Source: Methanolobus sp. (GTDB lineage Archaea; Halobacteriota; Methanosarcinia; Methanosarcinales; Methanosarcinaceae). Taken from it: DNA of 64,000 nucleotides. Each line of letters begins with the position of its first letter. The first letter of the stretch is position 1. The notes below the pieces were generated by a model. The model was not told where the DNA came from. It saw only the letters and a list, made by a program, of their open reading frames with translations, and did not search any database. Made by a program: the position numbers and the translations under genes. This document shows positions 1-8,294 of this stretch, piece by piece. The DNA lies in NCBI RefSeq assembly GCF_016278365.1, contig NZ_JADQBZ010000005.1, positions 62,001 through 126,000 of the forward strand, given 5' to 3'.

Positions 1-2
1 TA

Positions 3-179
3 TTGCTGATGTATATACGTGCCAAGTACGATTACAGATTATATCTGGTGGCAGGCCTGTGGGCCATGTTTGGCTGTATTGTCCTTTTCAATGATGCGAT
101 GAAGCTGCGCCAGCAGCTTCGACAGCAGGAAACCAGTAACATCAATGCAGGACCTGACCAGATGACAGGTCACGAATGA
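3..179 (+). CDS. C-terminal end of a small membrane protein (5' end outside window)
   Basis: An open frame runs from the window edge to a TGA at 177-179 and gives 58 residues. It has a hydrophobic helix (LYLVAGLWAMFGCIVLF) followed by a Gln/Arg-rich amphipathic stretch (LRQQLRQQ) and a polar tail ending in MTGHE. The start lies upstream of the window. It converges on the MscS gene with five bases between the stops. I do not recognise the family; it looks like the last transmembrane segment and cytoplasmic tail of an integral membrane protein. Confidence 0.5.
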   Translation: MLMYIRAKYDYRLYLVAGLWAMFGCIVLFNDAMKLRQQLRQQETSNINAGPDQMTGHE

Positions 180-184
180 TTCAC

Positions 185-1279
185 TCACTCCTTCCTGGGA
201 ATTGTCCTGTTATCTTGATGATCGGCGAAATAGACGACAAGATCCGAGGACGGCATAGCGATCCTTTTGTTTATAAGAGCTTTGTAGATGGCAGTATTGA
301 GCCTGTCTTCCGAGATGCGGATTTCCACATAGTCCTCTATCCAGCACCTGACCCTGAACTTAACCCCCGATTCGGTGAATTCAAGCAGTAATGCCTGTAC
401 AGGTTTATCCTGCATGATCCATTTCTCTTTTTTCAGGGCACTCAGGATAAGACCTCTTATGTACTCTATGTCCGGTCCATAGGAAACAACCACATCGCTC
501 TCTACACGAAACATCTTTTCAGGTATTGAGTAGTTTGTAATCATGTCTGTGCCGATAATCGAGTTGGGGATTACTACAAGCCGGTTATCCCTGGTCAGAA
601 TGCGTGTTGATCTCCAGCCGATCTCTATCACATCTCCCCAGGTGTCAAGTTGTTCGATGCGGATGCGGTCCCCTATCCTAAAAGGACGGTCTATAAGAAG
701 CACTACTCCGGTAATGATGTTGCTGATGGTGTTCTGGGCAGCCAAACCTACAATTATTCCTCCAATTCCCAGTGCAGCAAGCATTGCAGTCAATGTAGTC
801 CCGGTGATCTCGAAATAGTCCAGGAGTACAAGAAGAGCAAAAAAAGATACTGTAACCATAAGGATATTTCTTATGGAGTAAATCAAACGCTTGTCAATGG
901 TTCCACGGCCCCTTAGGGGTACTTTGGAGAGATACCAGTTCGAAACGATCGATATTATCCGGAAGCTGATAAAGATGCCAATGGTCCAGTATATCAGGAA
1001 GAAAATATCATCCGTGAATCCCTCATAGATTCCAATGTATTCTTCCAGCAACCGGATCATCGCCTGAGTACCAAGAAGGATGATAGTTATCAGCAGGAAA
1101 CTCTCAAAAAGGTGAAGGAGCCTGTCATCAAGCTCTGTTCCGGTCTTTCGGACCCTGGGCCATAATAAGCGCTTCATTATTAGCCTGCTTACAAGTATAG
1201 CACTCACTGAGAGTGCGATAATACCGACAATCCTTATGAGGACATTGCCGTTTGTCATCACGGTATCAGTAGTTATCAC
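185..1279 (-). CDS. mscS: MscS-family mechanosensitive ion channel
   Basis: This 364-residue protein should form a heptameric membrane channel that opens under tension and releases solutes during hypo-osmotic shock. Four hydrophobic segments occupy about residues 10-180. They are followed by the conserved pore-lining and beta-domain region (GIGGIIVGLAAQNTISNIITGVVLLIDRPFRIGD, first part about residue 170; then WGDVIEIGWRSTRI) and a mixed alpha/beta C-terminal domain. Length fits small MscS channels. The start is GTG at 1279, chosen because GAGAGGA lies eight bases upstream. It follows a Na+/H+ antiporter on the same strand, consistent with osmotic and ion homeostasis. The family call is secure; conductance and ion preference cannot be read from sequence. 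Confidence 0.93.
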   Translation of the reverse strand: MITTDTVMTNGNVLIRIVGIIALSVSAILVSRLIMKRLLWPRVRKTGTELDDRLLHLFESFLLITIILLGTQAMIRLLEEYIGIYEGFTDDIFFLIYWTIGIFISFRIISIVSNWYLSKVPLRGRGTIDKRLIYSIRNILMVTVSFFALLVLLDYFEITGTTLTAMLAALGIGGIIVGLAAQNTISNIITGVVLLIDRPFRIGDRIRIEQLDTWGDVIEIGWRSTRILTRDNRLVVIPNSIIGTDMITNYSIPEKMFRVESDVVVSYGPDIEYIRGLILSALKKEKWIMQDKPVQALLLEFTESGVKFRVRCWIEDYVEIRISEDRLNTAIYKALINKRIAMPSSDLVVYFADHQDNRTIPRKE

Positions 1280-1321
1280 CAGATCTTTCCTCTCTTCATT
1301 TTAAATATACTTTTGAGCTTT

Positions 1322-2623
1322 TCAATAAGACTTCTCACGAATATTCTCAGTAGTCTCAGTGCCGTGAAATACCGTCAATTCCTCCACACTCTCCTTTTCA
1401 GGAGCATCAGGCGGGAGCGCTGCTACTATCCCGGCATACCAGTTGCTTGCAGGACCCGAAGTGATCCCGTGCGCAAATACGCTTATAATAACGGTTGTTA
1501 TTACAACCAAGCCTATGGTTCCAGAAACATTTATCCATTCCAGTCTTTCGATGGCGATGACCATAAGGACAACAGATGCAAGACCCCTTGGACCAAACCA
1601 GCCCATGAATAGGCTGGTCACAATGTTAAAATGACTGCCAATAAGTGAGACAGCCACAGGAATCATACGGAATACCGTAAGGCTGAGAATTGCATATGCA
1701 AGTATCTTCAAGTCTACAAGGGGAAGATACTCTACAGACATGACACCCAGAGTAAATAAGACCGCAAGATTCAGTGTATTCCCCTCAGCTCTTGGAAGGA
1801 TCATTTCCTCTTCGGTGATTTTCCTTCCTGTCGTCCTGGTGGCAAGGCCTGCAAAGAACGCTGCAACGAATCCGTTTCCTCCCATCTCTTCTGCCACGAT
1901 CCATGATATCAGGGCCAGTGTTACAAATCCAGTCCTATAGTAGACATTTGACATAGACCCGGTCATAAAGGCCCTGCTTAATAACCACCCTCCTGCAAGG
2001 CCGATGACTATGCCGACAAGTATCCCGAACCCTATCTGTTCAAGCATGATGGCAAGGAATGTTCCCAGTGGCTTGTTCAGTTCCTCAACTGCTTCAAACG
2101 CAATGACAAAAATGAATAATGGCATGACAGCTCCATCGTTAAGTCCGCTCTCTATAATCAGGCCCTTCCGAATCAAAGTCGGTACCTTACGTTCTTCCAC
2201 CACTTTCTGAGCAAGTGAGACATCCGTAGGTGCAAGGATGACTCCTAGAAGTGCTGCCTCTATAATGGTAATGTCTGCAAAAAGCAGAGCTGCAAACGCT
2301 GCTCCCAGGCAGATCGTAAGTGGAAGTCCAAGAAAGAGCAGTCTTCCTGAAAGCCGCTCTTTGAGAAACAGTGAGTGTAACCCGATAAGTGATGCATCTG
2401 AAAAAAATGTCAGTATCAATGCAACCTTGATTATACCCAGAACAAGTCCGCTTTTCGGGGAGAGAGAGATCAGATTGAGTCCTGCCGGACTAAAAAGCAT
2501 CCCAGCTGCAAGGAATATCATCTGGTCAGTGAGGAAAGTCCCTGCGATTTTCCTGGAAAACAGACCGATAACAAATAGTAATGTTCCGAATATCAGGACA
2601 AAGGTCGTAAGCTCGCCAGCCAT
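1322..2623 (-). CDS. CPA1-family sodium/proton antiporter
   Basis: A membrane exchanger of 433 residues with about 12 hydrophobic helices, expected to swap cytoplasmic Na+ (or K+) for external H+. The motif GLNDGAVMPLFIFVIAF in the middle carries the paired acidic/Asn region of the CPA ion-binding helix, and FMGWFGPRGLASVVLMVIA is the conserved late-helix Arg region. I start at ATG 2623 rather than GTG 2632 because the GGGAGA site is about 11 bases from the ATG and too close to the GTG. The C-terminal tail is short and acidic. It lies between the MscS gene and a Na+-coupled symporter, so it may help restore the Na+ gradient. Exact ion selectivity is not shown. Confidence 0.92.
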   Translation of the reverse strand: MAGELTTFVLIFGTLLFVIGLFSRKIAGTFLTDQMIFLAAGMLFSPAGLNLISLSPKSGLVLGIIKVALILTFFSDASLIGLHSLFLKERLSGRLLFLGLPLTICLGAAFAALLFADITIIEAALLGVILAPTDVSLAQKVVEERKVPTLIRKGLIIESGLNDGAVMPLFIFVIAFEAVEELNKPLGTFLAIMLEQIGFGILVGIVIGLAGGWLLSRAFMTGSMSNVYYRTGFVTLALISWIVAEEMGGNGFVAAFFAGLATRTTGRKITEEEMILPRAEGNTLNLAVLFTLGVMSVEYLPLVDLKILAYAILSLTVFRMIPVAVSLIGSHFNIVTSLFMGWFGPRGLASVVLMVIAIERLEWINVSGTIGLVVITTVIISVFAHGITSGPASNWYAGIVAALPPDAPEKESVEELTVFHGTETTENIREKSY

Positions 2624-2752
2624 TGATTTCACTGTCTCCCGTTAATGTCTCACAAAATGTATACAAAAGTGTTCGGTGCCTTCCGAATGCAAAATCCTTG
2701 CATTTACCTACTATCCAGAAACTCTAATCCTGAGATTTTTACAATCACCTTC

Positions 2753-3661
2753 TTACGGATGAACTTTTTCACTCCACACACCTTCTGGATTTATTTGTTC
2801 GGTCTTTTCAGCCCGCTTCCCAAGCTCTCCGCCCACAATCATCAAAAGGACAAGACACACCAGCCCCACCACCAGGATCATGACCATGACTTCAGGGTCG
2901 CTGAAGTTGAGTGCGGAGATCGCCAGTGCCGCTGAAAGGTTCCTCTGTGCAGTTCCTACAGCAAGCACTCTTTTTGTTCCTCCACGGGAGCCCCCGAGTA
3001 TATAGCCTATAACAAGCGAGATAACCAGGAAGATCACTGCAACAAGGATACCGTTGCTGCCTATGACGCCAACGAGATCGTTAAAGTAAACCACAAAAAA
3101 GGCCACAACAAGGACCAGAAGTAAAAGATTAGTTGCCTGTGCCATAAGAGGCAGCAGACCATTCACAACTTCTTCGTAACGTGCGCGCACCAGAAAGGCG
3201 ATAGCTAACGGAATAAGCATCAAGAAGATGAGGAACCTGGCGATAGCCCAGGGGTCGACAGTGATCCCTGTAAGCAAGAATGGCAGGACTATGGGCATAT
3301 ACACGATTGTTACCACCATCAGGAGCCCCATCATGCCCACAGAAAAAGCCATATCTCCTTTTGCCACCTGGGCAAGTTTCGGAAGGAATGGTGCCCCTGC
3401 GGCAGTTCCAATAAGGATAAGTCCTATTGAAAGTCCTTCCGAGAGTGGTATAACAAATAGAATCAAGAGTGACAGGAGTGGGACTAGCACAAAGTTGGCT
3501 ACCAGTGTCAGGATCAGCAGCCGTGTGTTTTTCAGAGGCTCGATGATCTGCTGCAGTGTGAGGGAGAATCCCATTGCAAGCATGCTGGTGAGTACAAAGA
3601 TCACCGTTGCAAGGATTCCGATGGTCCCGAGGAATTCTGTAAAAGATACTGTCTCTACCAT
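2753..3661 (-). CDS. Bile acid:sodium symporter family (SBF) transporter
   Basis: A membrane protein of 302 residues with nine to ten predicted helices, matching the SBF/ACR3-like fold used for Na+-coupled uptake of organic anions. Visible family marks are the Gly/Ala-rich GLILIGTAAGAPFLPKLAQ about residue 85 and KRVLAVGTAQRNLSAALAISAL about residue 230, the crossover region that binds Na+. Its ATG lies 36 bases after the sulfatase stop on the same strand, so the two may be cotranscribed. That neighbourhood suggests import of a sulfated organic anion, which is inference; pantoate, bile-salt-like or other carboxylates are equally allowed by the fold. Confidence 0.87.
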   Translation of the reverse strand: MVETVSFTEFLGTIGILATVIFVLTSMLAMGFSLTLQQIIEPLKNTRLLILTLVANFVLVPLLSLLILFVIPLSEGLSIGLILIGTAAGAPFLPKLAQVAKGDMAFSVGMMGLLMVVTIVYMPIVLPFLLTGITVDPWAIARFLIFLMLIPLAIAFLVRARYEEVVNGLLPLMAQATNLLLLVLVVAFFVVYFNDLVGVIGSNGILVAVIFLVISLVIGYILGGSRGGTKRVLAVGTAQRNLSAALAISALNFSDPEVMVMILVVGLVCLVLLMIVGGELGKRAEKTEQINPEGVWSEKVHP

Positions 3662-3697
3662 GTCGCCACTTCTGTCCTCTCTAAGTTACTGAATGTA

Positions 3698-5236
3698 TCA
3701 GGTGCTGCCGATACCCTCCAGTAGCTTTTCCATAACCCTGTCTATTGTAAAGCTGGCCGCCTTCTGACGTGGCGGGAATCCTACAAAGGTTGATAAAAAA
3801 TCACCAACTATGCTTTGGGCCGGCACCAGGAGGAAAGCGTGATCAAGCATCCAGTCGTAGTATGTATTGGATGTCGTGTCTGCACGTTCATACGGATCGG
3901 TGCGCAGATTGAATATCTTCGGGACACGCAGTGATATGAAAGGCTCAATCCATACCTGCAGGGTCCCGACAGTACGCTGCTCCATGAACACCAGTTTCCA
4001 GTTGTCATACCGTACCGCAACCAGATCCCCGTCGTCGGAGAAGTAGAAGAAATCAATGCGTGGGGAATTTTCCTCCTCGCCTGTCAGATAGGGTAACAGA
4101 TTGTGGCCATCCAGATGAACCCTGAAGTTCTTCTCCCCGGCCTTGTATCCTTTCTTTAGCTTCTCTCCTATATCCGGCACCCCTGCCGCGGCAAGGAAAG
4201 TGGGCAGCCAGTCCGTGTGACTGACAATCCCGTTGGATACCACGCCTGCAGGGATCCTGCCTGACCAGCGCAAGACCTCAGGAACGCGGAAAGCCCCCTC
4301 CCAATTGGAATTCTTCTCGCAGCGGAATGGAGTCATAGCCCCGTCAGGCCATGAATTCATGTGGGGTCCGTTGTCTGTGCTGTACATGACAATAGTATCC
4401 TCTGCAATACCCAGTTCGTCAAGCAGATCCAGCATCATGCCCACCTGCCTGTCATGTTCTATCATCGCGTCGTGATACTCCGACTGCCAGCGTCCTGCCT
4501 GACCACGTATCTCTTCAGGGATATGCACCCTGAAATGCATCCAGGTGGTATTGAGCCATACAAAGAAAGGCTTACCGGCTTCCTTCTGGCGTTTGATGAA
4601 ATCAATGGCGGTATCTATGAATTCCAGGTCGACCTTTTCCATACGTTTCCGGTTCAGCGGCCCGGTGTCCTCTATTCTTTGCCTGCCTACACGCCCCCAT
4701 CGCGGATTCTCTGTGGGATCATCCTCGTCTGTTGCCCAGGAGTGTATCACTCCTCTCGGGCCGAATCGTTCCCTGAAACGTGGGAAATCCTCTTCAGGCG
4801 GATAGTCGGGCAGTTCCGGCTCCTCCTCGGCATTCAGGTGGTACAGGTTCCCGAAGAACTCATCAAAACCATGGGCTGTGGGCAGGTATTCGTTCCTGTC
4901 GCCGAAATGGTTCTTTCCGAATTGTCCCGTAGCATAACCCTCTGCCTTCAGCAGTTCGGCAATGGTGGGGTCTTCATGCTGAAGGCCTGTCTTTGCTCCC
5001 GGCAGGCCAACCTTGCTCAGTCCTGTCCTGAAAGGGCTCTGGCCGGTAATGAACGACGCACGTCCGGCTGTACAGCTCTGTTCCCCATAGGAGTCTGTGA
5101 ACCTCATGCCTTCATTGGCTATGCGGTCTATGTTCGGTGTTCTGTACCCCATCAATCCGTCGCTGTAGCAACTCAGATTGCTGATTCCTATGTCATCTCC
5201 CCAGATGACCAGAATGTTCGGTTTCTTTTCTCCCAT
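3698..5236 (-). CDS. Cys-type arylsulfatase (alkaline phosphatase superfamily)
   Basis: A hydrolase of 512 residues that should cleave sulfate esters. The N-terminus PNILVIWGDDIG carries the metal-binding Asp pair (14-15). The sulfatase signature is CTAGRASFITG, with Cys55 the residue converted to formylglycine and Arg59 its partner; TDNGPH about residue 300 is the second metal-binding motif. No signal peptide or membrane segment is present, so it should be cytoplasmic. The start is firm: GGGAGGAT sits about seven bases before the ATG. It lies 45 bases after the gene for its presumed activating enzyme. Arylsulfatases of this GDDIG/CTAGR type are common in bacteria and unusual in methanogens, so acquisition by transfer is likely. 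The substrate is unknown. Confidence 0.93.
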   Translation of the reverse strand: MGEKKPNILVIWGDDIGISNLSCYSDGLMGYRTPNIDRIANEGMRFTDSYGEQSCTAGRASFITGQSPFRTGLSKVGLPGAKTGLQHEDPTIAELLKAEGYATGQFGKNHFGDRNEYLPTAHGFDEFFGNLYHLNAEEEPELPDYPPEEDFPRFRERFGPRGVIHSWATDEDDPTENPRWGRVGRQRIEDTGPLNRKRMEKVDLEFIDTAIDFIKRQKEAGKPFFVWLNTTWMHFRVHIPEEIRGQAGRWQSEYHDAMIEHDRQVGMMLDLLDELGIAEDTIVMYSTDNGPHMNSWPDGAMTPFRCEKNSNWEGAFRVPEVLRWSGRIPAGVVSNGIVSHTDWLPTFLAAAGVPDIGEKLKKGYKAGEKNFRVHLDGHNLLPYLTGEEENSPRIDFFYFSDDGDLVAVRYDNWKLVFMEQRTVGTLQVWIEPFISLRVPKIFNLRTDPYERADTTSNTYYDWMLDHAFLLVPAQSIVGDFLSTFVGFPPRQKAASFTIDRVMEKLLEGIGST

Positions 5237-5281
5237 TGTTCAATCCTCCCGGATTATTGATCATTTAACTATCAAAATCGT

Positions 5282-6661
5282 TTACTGTCGATATGTTCCA
5301 GGCCCAGCCTCTCTGAAAGTCATTGCTTCTTTCGGTATTTTCTCTTGTGACCTGTATTCCTTGTTTCCGTGACAGCGTTTGAACTTGAGCCCGCTGCCAC
5401 AGGGACAGGGCTCGTTGCGCCCGACCTTCGGGAATGCCTTCTCCCGAACAACCTTCTCCCTGGACAGGATATGCATGACCTCCGAAGCCGGATATCCGCG
5501 CTGCATCAATGCAACCATCACCTGCATGGGATAATCGATGTGACGGAAAAAGGCCTTCCAGCCATCACAGAGGTAGTTCAGTTTTCGCTCACCATCAGAG
5601 GTCTTCAGGAAACGATTCTTCGGACATCCGCCGTGGCAGGCAAAGTATACGTCACATTCCAGGCATTTCCGGGGCAGGGAATCCTTCTTGTCCCTGCCGA
5701 AGCTGTACTGCCTCTCAGACGCTGCCAGGCTGGCAAGTTCGTTCTCCATTATGTTGCCTAGCAGGTATTTTGGCTCTACAAAATGGTCGCATGAGTAGAT
5801 GTCACCATTGTGTTCCATAGCAAGGCCCGTTCCACAGGTCTCATCGAAGACGCACATGCCCGATGAAGGCAGTCTCATCCAGCTGCGTGCTGCGGCCTCG
5901 AATGTCTGGACGAATATCTTTCCTACGTCATTGTGCACCCACTCATCAAATATAGTTATGAGGAACTTGCCCAGTTGTTCCGGTCTTACGGAACGATCCG
6001 TCACCCTGTCCCCTTCCTGGCAGAGTGTGCTTCCGTCCCTGTTGACACGCTCCACTATCGGGATGAACTGTATCCAACTTGTCTTTGCCTCATCCCTCAG
6101 GAAACGATAGACTTCCAGCGGATGGTCGGCATTGACACGATTGACAGTTGTCAGGATATTGTATTCTACACCGTGCTTCTGCAGGAGGCGCAGCCCGTGC
6201 ATGACCATGTCAAAGGTTCCCTTTCCTTTCCTGTTCACCCTATAGGCATCGTGCAGTTCGCGCGGACCATCTATACTGATGCCGATAAGGAAGTTATTCT
6301 CCCTGAAGAAGCGGCACCATTCGTCATTCAGCAAGGTACCGTTGGTCTGCATGGTATTCTCGAATGTCATCCCAGGTTTGCGGTACTTTTCCTGCAGTTC
6401 GATGGCATACCGGTAAAAGTCGATGCCCATAAGTGTAGGCTCTCCACCCTGCCATGCAATGGTCACCTGCGGAGTACTATGGGCTTCGATGAGCTGCCGG
6501 ACATATCTGTCCAGAATCTCATCCGACATACGGAAATCGCTGCCCGGGTAAAGTGTTTCTTTACTCAGGAAGAAACAGTATTTACAGGCCAGGTTGCAGA
6601 CTGCTCCGGTTGGCTTGGCCAGCACATGGATACGGGAAGGCAGGTGTTCGTGCTGTTTCAT
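5282..6661 (-). CDS. Anaerobic sulfatase-maturating enzyme (radical SAM/SPASM) with SEC-C tail
   Basis: This 459-residue enzyme should oxidise the active-site Cys of the neighbouring sulfatase to formylglycine without oxygen. The radical SAM cluster motif CNLACKYC is at residues 22-29. QGGEPTLMG (about 70-78) matches the SAM-binding GGEP motif. A SPASM-type set of cysteines follows (CGTG..., [20 protein letters not shown], about 285-365) for two auxiliary Fe-S clusters. An extra C-terminal SEC-C zinc motif ([20 protein letters not shown], about 423-442) is appended. The start has GGGAGGAAG about seven bases upstream. It is the first gene of the sulfatase pair. The function is well supported by motifs and by context. 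Confidence 0.94.
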   Translation of the reverse strand: MKQHEHLPSRIHVLAKPTGAVCNLACKYCFFLSKETLYPGSDFRMSDEILDRYVRQLIEAHSTPQVTIAWQGGEPTLMGIDFYRYAIELQEKYRKPGMTFENTMQTNGTLLNDEWCRFFRENNFLIGISIDGPRELHDAYRVNRKGKGTFDMVMHGLRLLQKHGVEYNILTTVNRVNADHPLEVYRFLRDEAKTSWIQFIPIVERVNRDGSTLCQEGDRVTDRSVRPEQLGKFLITIFDEWVHNDVGKIFVQTFEAAARSWMRLPSSGMCVFDETCGTGLAMEHNGDIYSCDHFVEPKYLLGNIMENELASLAASERQYSFGRDKKDSLPRKCLECDVYFACHGGCPKNRFLKTSDGERKLNYLCDGWKAFFRHIDYPMQVMVALMQRGYPASEVMHILSREKVVREKAFPKVGRNEPCPCGSGLKFKRCHGNKEYRSQEKIPKEAMTFREAGPGTYRQ

Positions 6662-6878
6662 TCAGTGCTTCCTCCCAGAATCAGGAGCCTATCTCATCTT
6701 ATTATGTTCGAACTTGAAATGTTCCAGCCCTGGGAAACAAAATAGAAGGGTAAGTACTATATCTATCAGGGTCTTACCTGAAAAATCCGTTTTACCCCCG
6801 TCAGTTTCCTGAGATATAAAAGCATGCTGTGTAGCATCAATCCAGTGTTTGTGTCCTTCAATGCTGTTGATTCCGGCC
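6662..6878. other. Intergenic stretch between anSME and DUF1269 genes
   Basis: No supported gene is visible. An open frame of about 70 codons on the minus strand overlaps the DUF1269 gene end and has no convincing ribosome site or family resemblance. The stretch probably holds the promoter and leader of the sulfatase-maturase operon, but I cannot assign a TATA box with confidence. Confidence 0.4.
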
Positions 6879-7373
6879 TTATTCCTCCGCAAAGGCTTCA
6901 CGTAGTTTCTCCTCTTGTTCCTTGGAAAGATTGGAAGCGATCAGTTCGAACTTGAAGTCTTTCATCGCCTCGACAACTTTGTCCATCACAGCATTGCTAC
7001 TCATCAGGAAGAGGGCAGAGGTTCCTTCGGTCACTTTGCTCCTGACCGATTTGATGAAATCACTGCTGATACCCACGTCTGCCAGAGAGCCCGCCATAGC
7101 ACCCATCGCTGCCCCAAATGCCATGCCCAGGAAAGGGACCAGGAATATCAGGCCAAAGAGCATGCCCCAGAAAGCACCGCTTAAAGCGCCTGCACCTGTC
7201 ATATTAGCCAGATGCTTTGTTTTTGGCTTCTTTTTGCCTTCGGGCCATGTAACAATAGCTGCATCATGCAAAGTGATCAATTGTCTCTTGTTCAGGTCTT
7301 CGATTACCTCAAGAGCCTTTTCTGCGCCATCTGCGCTTTCAAACTTCAGAACTGTTAAAGACGTCATAGTCAT
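6879..7373 (-). CDS. DUF1269 family membrane-associated protein
   Basis: A 164-residue protein of the DUF1269 family. The N-terminal half is a ferredoxin-like fold (TSLTVLKFESADGAEKALEVIEDL). A Gly/Ala-rich hydrophobic hairpin follows (GALSGAFWGMLFGLIFLVPFLGMAFGAAMGA, first part about residue 60), then an alpha/beta segment with SALFLMSSNAVMDKVVEAM. A longer frame reaches 7445, but GAGGAG eight bases before the ATG at 7373 decides the start. The function of the family is unknown; it is often linked to stress response and may sit at the membrane. It precedes no obvious partner; the upstream LURP-one gene is 43 bases away on the same strand and may share the transcript. Confidence 0.85.
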   Translation of the reverse strand: MTMTSLTVLKFESADGAEKALEVIEDLNKRQLITLHDAAIVTWPEGKKKPKTKHLANMTGAGALSGAFWGMLFGLIFLVPFLGMAFGAAMGAMAGSLADVGISSDFIKSVRSKVTEGTSALFLMSSNAVMDKVVEAMKDFKFELIASNLSKEQEEKLREAFAEE

Positions 7374-7416
7374 ATTCGATTCTCCTCTTTTATATCCAAT
7401 TCTCCTGTGTCCCCTT

Positions 7417-7992
7417 TTACCTTCCTTCATGTGCCATGCTGTCAATAACCACGGTAATGGCTAGGATTAGTAAGGCATCCTCATTGTTGCTCACATCTAC
7501 GCCATAAGTATCTCGTATGCGGAACCATTTTTTGGAGACGGCTCCTATCACCTTGTCCCCCCTGAGTATCTTGTATTCATGATTGAGGATATTGCCCTTT
7601 GCTGTTAGGTCCTCACCGCCGGAAACCGAGATCTTCCAGCGGTCACGTAGTGGTGTTATCAAAGCATTGTGTACTTTAGCTACTACATGGCCATCCTTCT
7701 CGATATCCATTGTATCACGTATGCGCGCTACTTTCTCCTGGATCTTGTAGATATCATTCCCCTGGATATCCTGAAAATTCAGCGTTTTTCGCAAACGTAG
7801 TACCTTGTTCTCAACCTGGAAAATCCTGTCTTCATGCTCATTCTCTATGAAAAAACGGTCCCCAATTGTAAAAAAACGCTGGCGCATTTTGAATCGTGTA
7901 CCTAGCTGTTCTTCTTCTATAGTGGCTGGAGGCGTATCCCTATTTTGACTTATATCCTTGCCTCCGGCTAATTTGTCCCTCATCCTCAACAT
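7417..7992 (-). CDS. LURP-one-related (scramblase-like fold) protein
   Basis: A 191-residue protein with the beta-barrel LURP-one/Tubby-like repeat pattern: FKMRQRFFTIGDRFFIEN, then FQVENKVLRLRKTLNFQD, YKIQEKVARIRDTMDIE, and a second half ending in WFRIRDTYGVDVSNNEDALLILAITVVIDSM, which is the hydrophobic central helix typical of the fold. Related proteins bind membranes or lipids, but no biochemical role is established in archaea. The reading frame extends to 8064, yet AGGGAG seven bases before ATG 7992 supports the shorter protein. A 13-base tandem repeat lies upstream, near the likely promoter. Confidence 0.84.
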   Translation of the reverse strand: MLRMRDKLAGGKDISQNRDTPPATIEEEQLGTRFKMRQRFFTIGDRFFIENEHEDRIFQVENKVLRLRKTLNFQDIQGNDIYKIQEKVARIRDTMDIEKDGHVVAKVHNALITPLRDRWKISVSGGEDLTAKGNILNHEYKILRGDKVIGAVSKKWFRIRDTYGVDVSNNEDALLILAITVVIDSMAHEGR

Positions 7993-8071
7993 TAGAATTC
8001 TCCCTATAGTTGTATCAAGGGCAGGCTTATGCAATCCCCATACCCATCTGACTTCTTTTTGCAAGATCCAG

Positions 8072-8122
8072 TTTCACTTAATACTTTCACTTAATACTTT
8101 CACTTAATACTTTCACTTAATA
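8072..8122. repeat. Tandem repeat, 13-base unit, about 3.8 copies
   Basis: The unit tttcacttaatac is repeated at 8072, 8085 and 8098, and a fourth copy from 8111 diverges after ten bases. The repeats are exact apart from that end. They lie between the divergent LURP-one and HD-phosphohydrolase genes, close to where the minus-strand promoter should be. Slippage-prone copy number or a multi-site operator are both possible. Confidence 0.9.
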
Positions 8123-8262
8123 GCTTACCTTATGAAGATATTTGTTCGGAATGGATAAAAATCCTATGAACTAATATGCAGAAACAAAGTTTCTATCAGT
8201 GCTTTATTCTGGATTTTCTCTTTGGAATAGCCACTTTCAGGAAATTCAATAAACTTCCTATG

Positions 8263-8294
8263 TTTATATATCCTTACATCTGTTATTATCTGAT
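8263..8294 (+). promoter_or_regulatory. TATA box for a leaderless transcript of the HD gene
   Basis: A TATA-like element (tttatata, 8263-8270) is centred about 28 bases before the ATG at 8295. That spacing puts transcription start within a few bases of the start codon. No Shine-Dalgarno site is present. Together these point to a leaderless or near-leaderless mRNA. Confidence 0.6.

Noticed and set aside
5933-6745. Long plus-strand frames opposite the maturase, and similarly 4361-5260, 36702-37508 and 55277-56050
   Set aside because: Each lies opposite a well-recognised gene, has no family resemblance and no ribosome site; these are shadow frames.
6689-6901. 70-residue minus-strand frame after the DUF1269 gene
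   Set aside because: It overlaps the end of that gene, has low complexity and no ribosome site or recognisable family.
8072-8122. CRISPR array
   Set aside because: Units are only 13 bases and directly abut, with no spacers.
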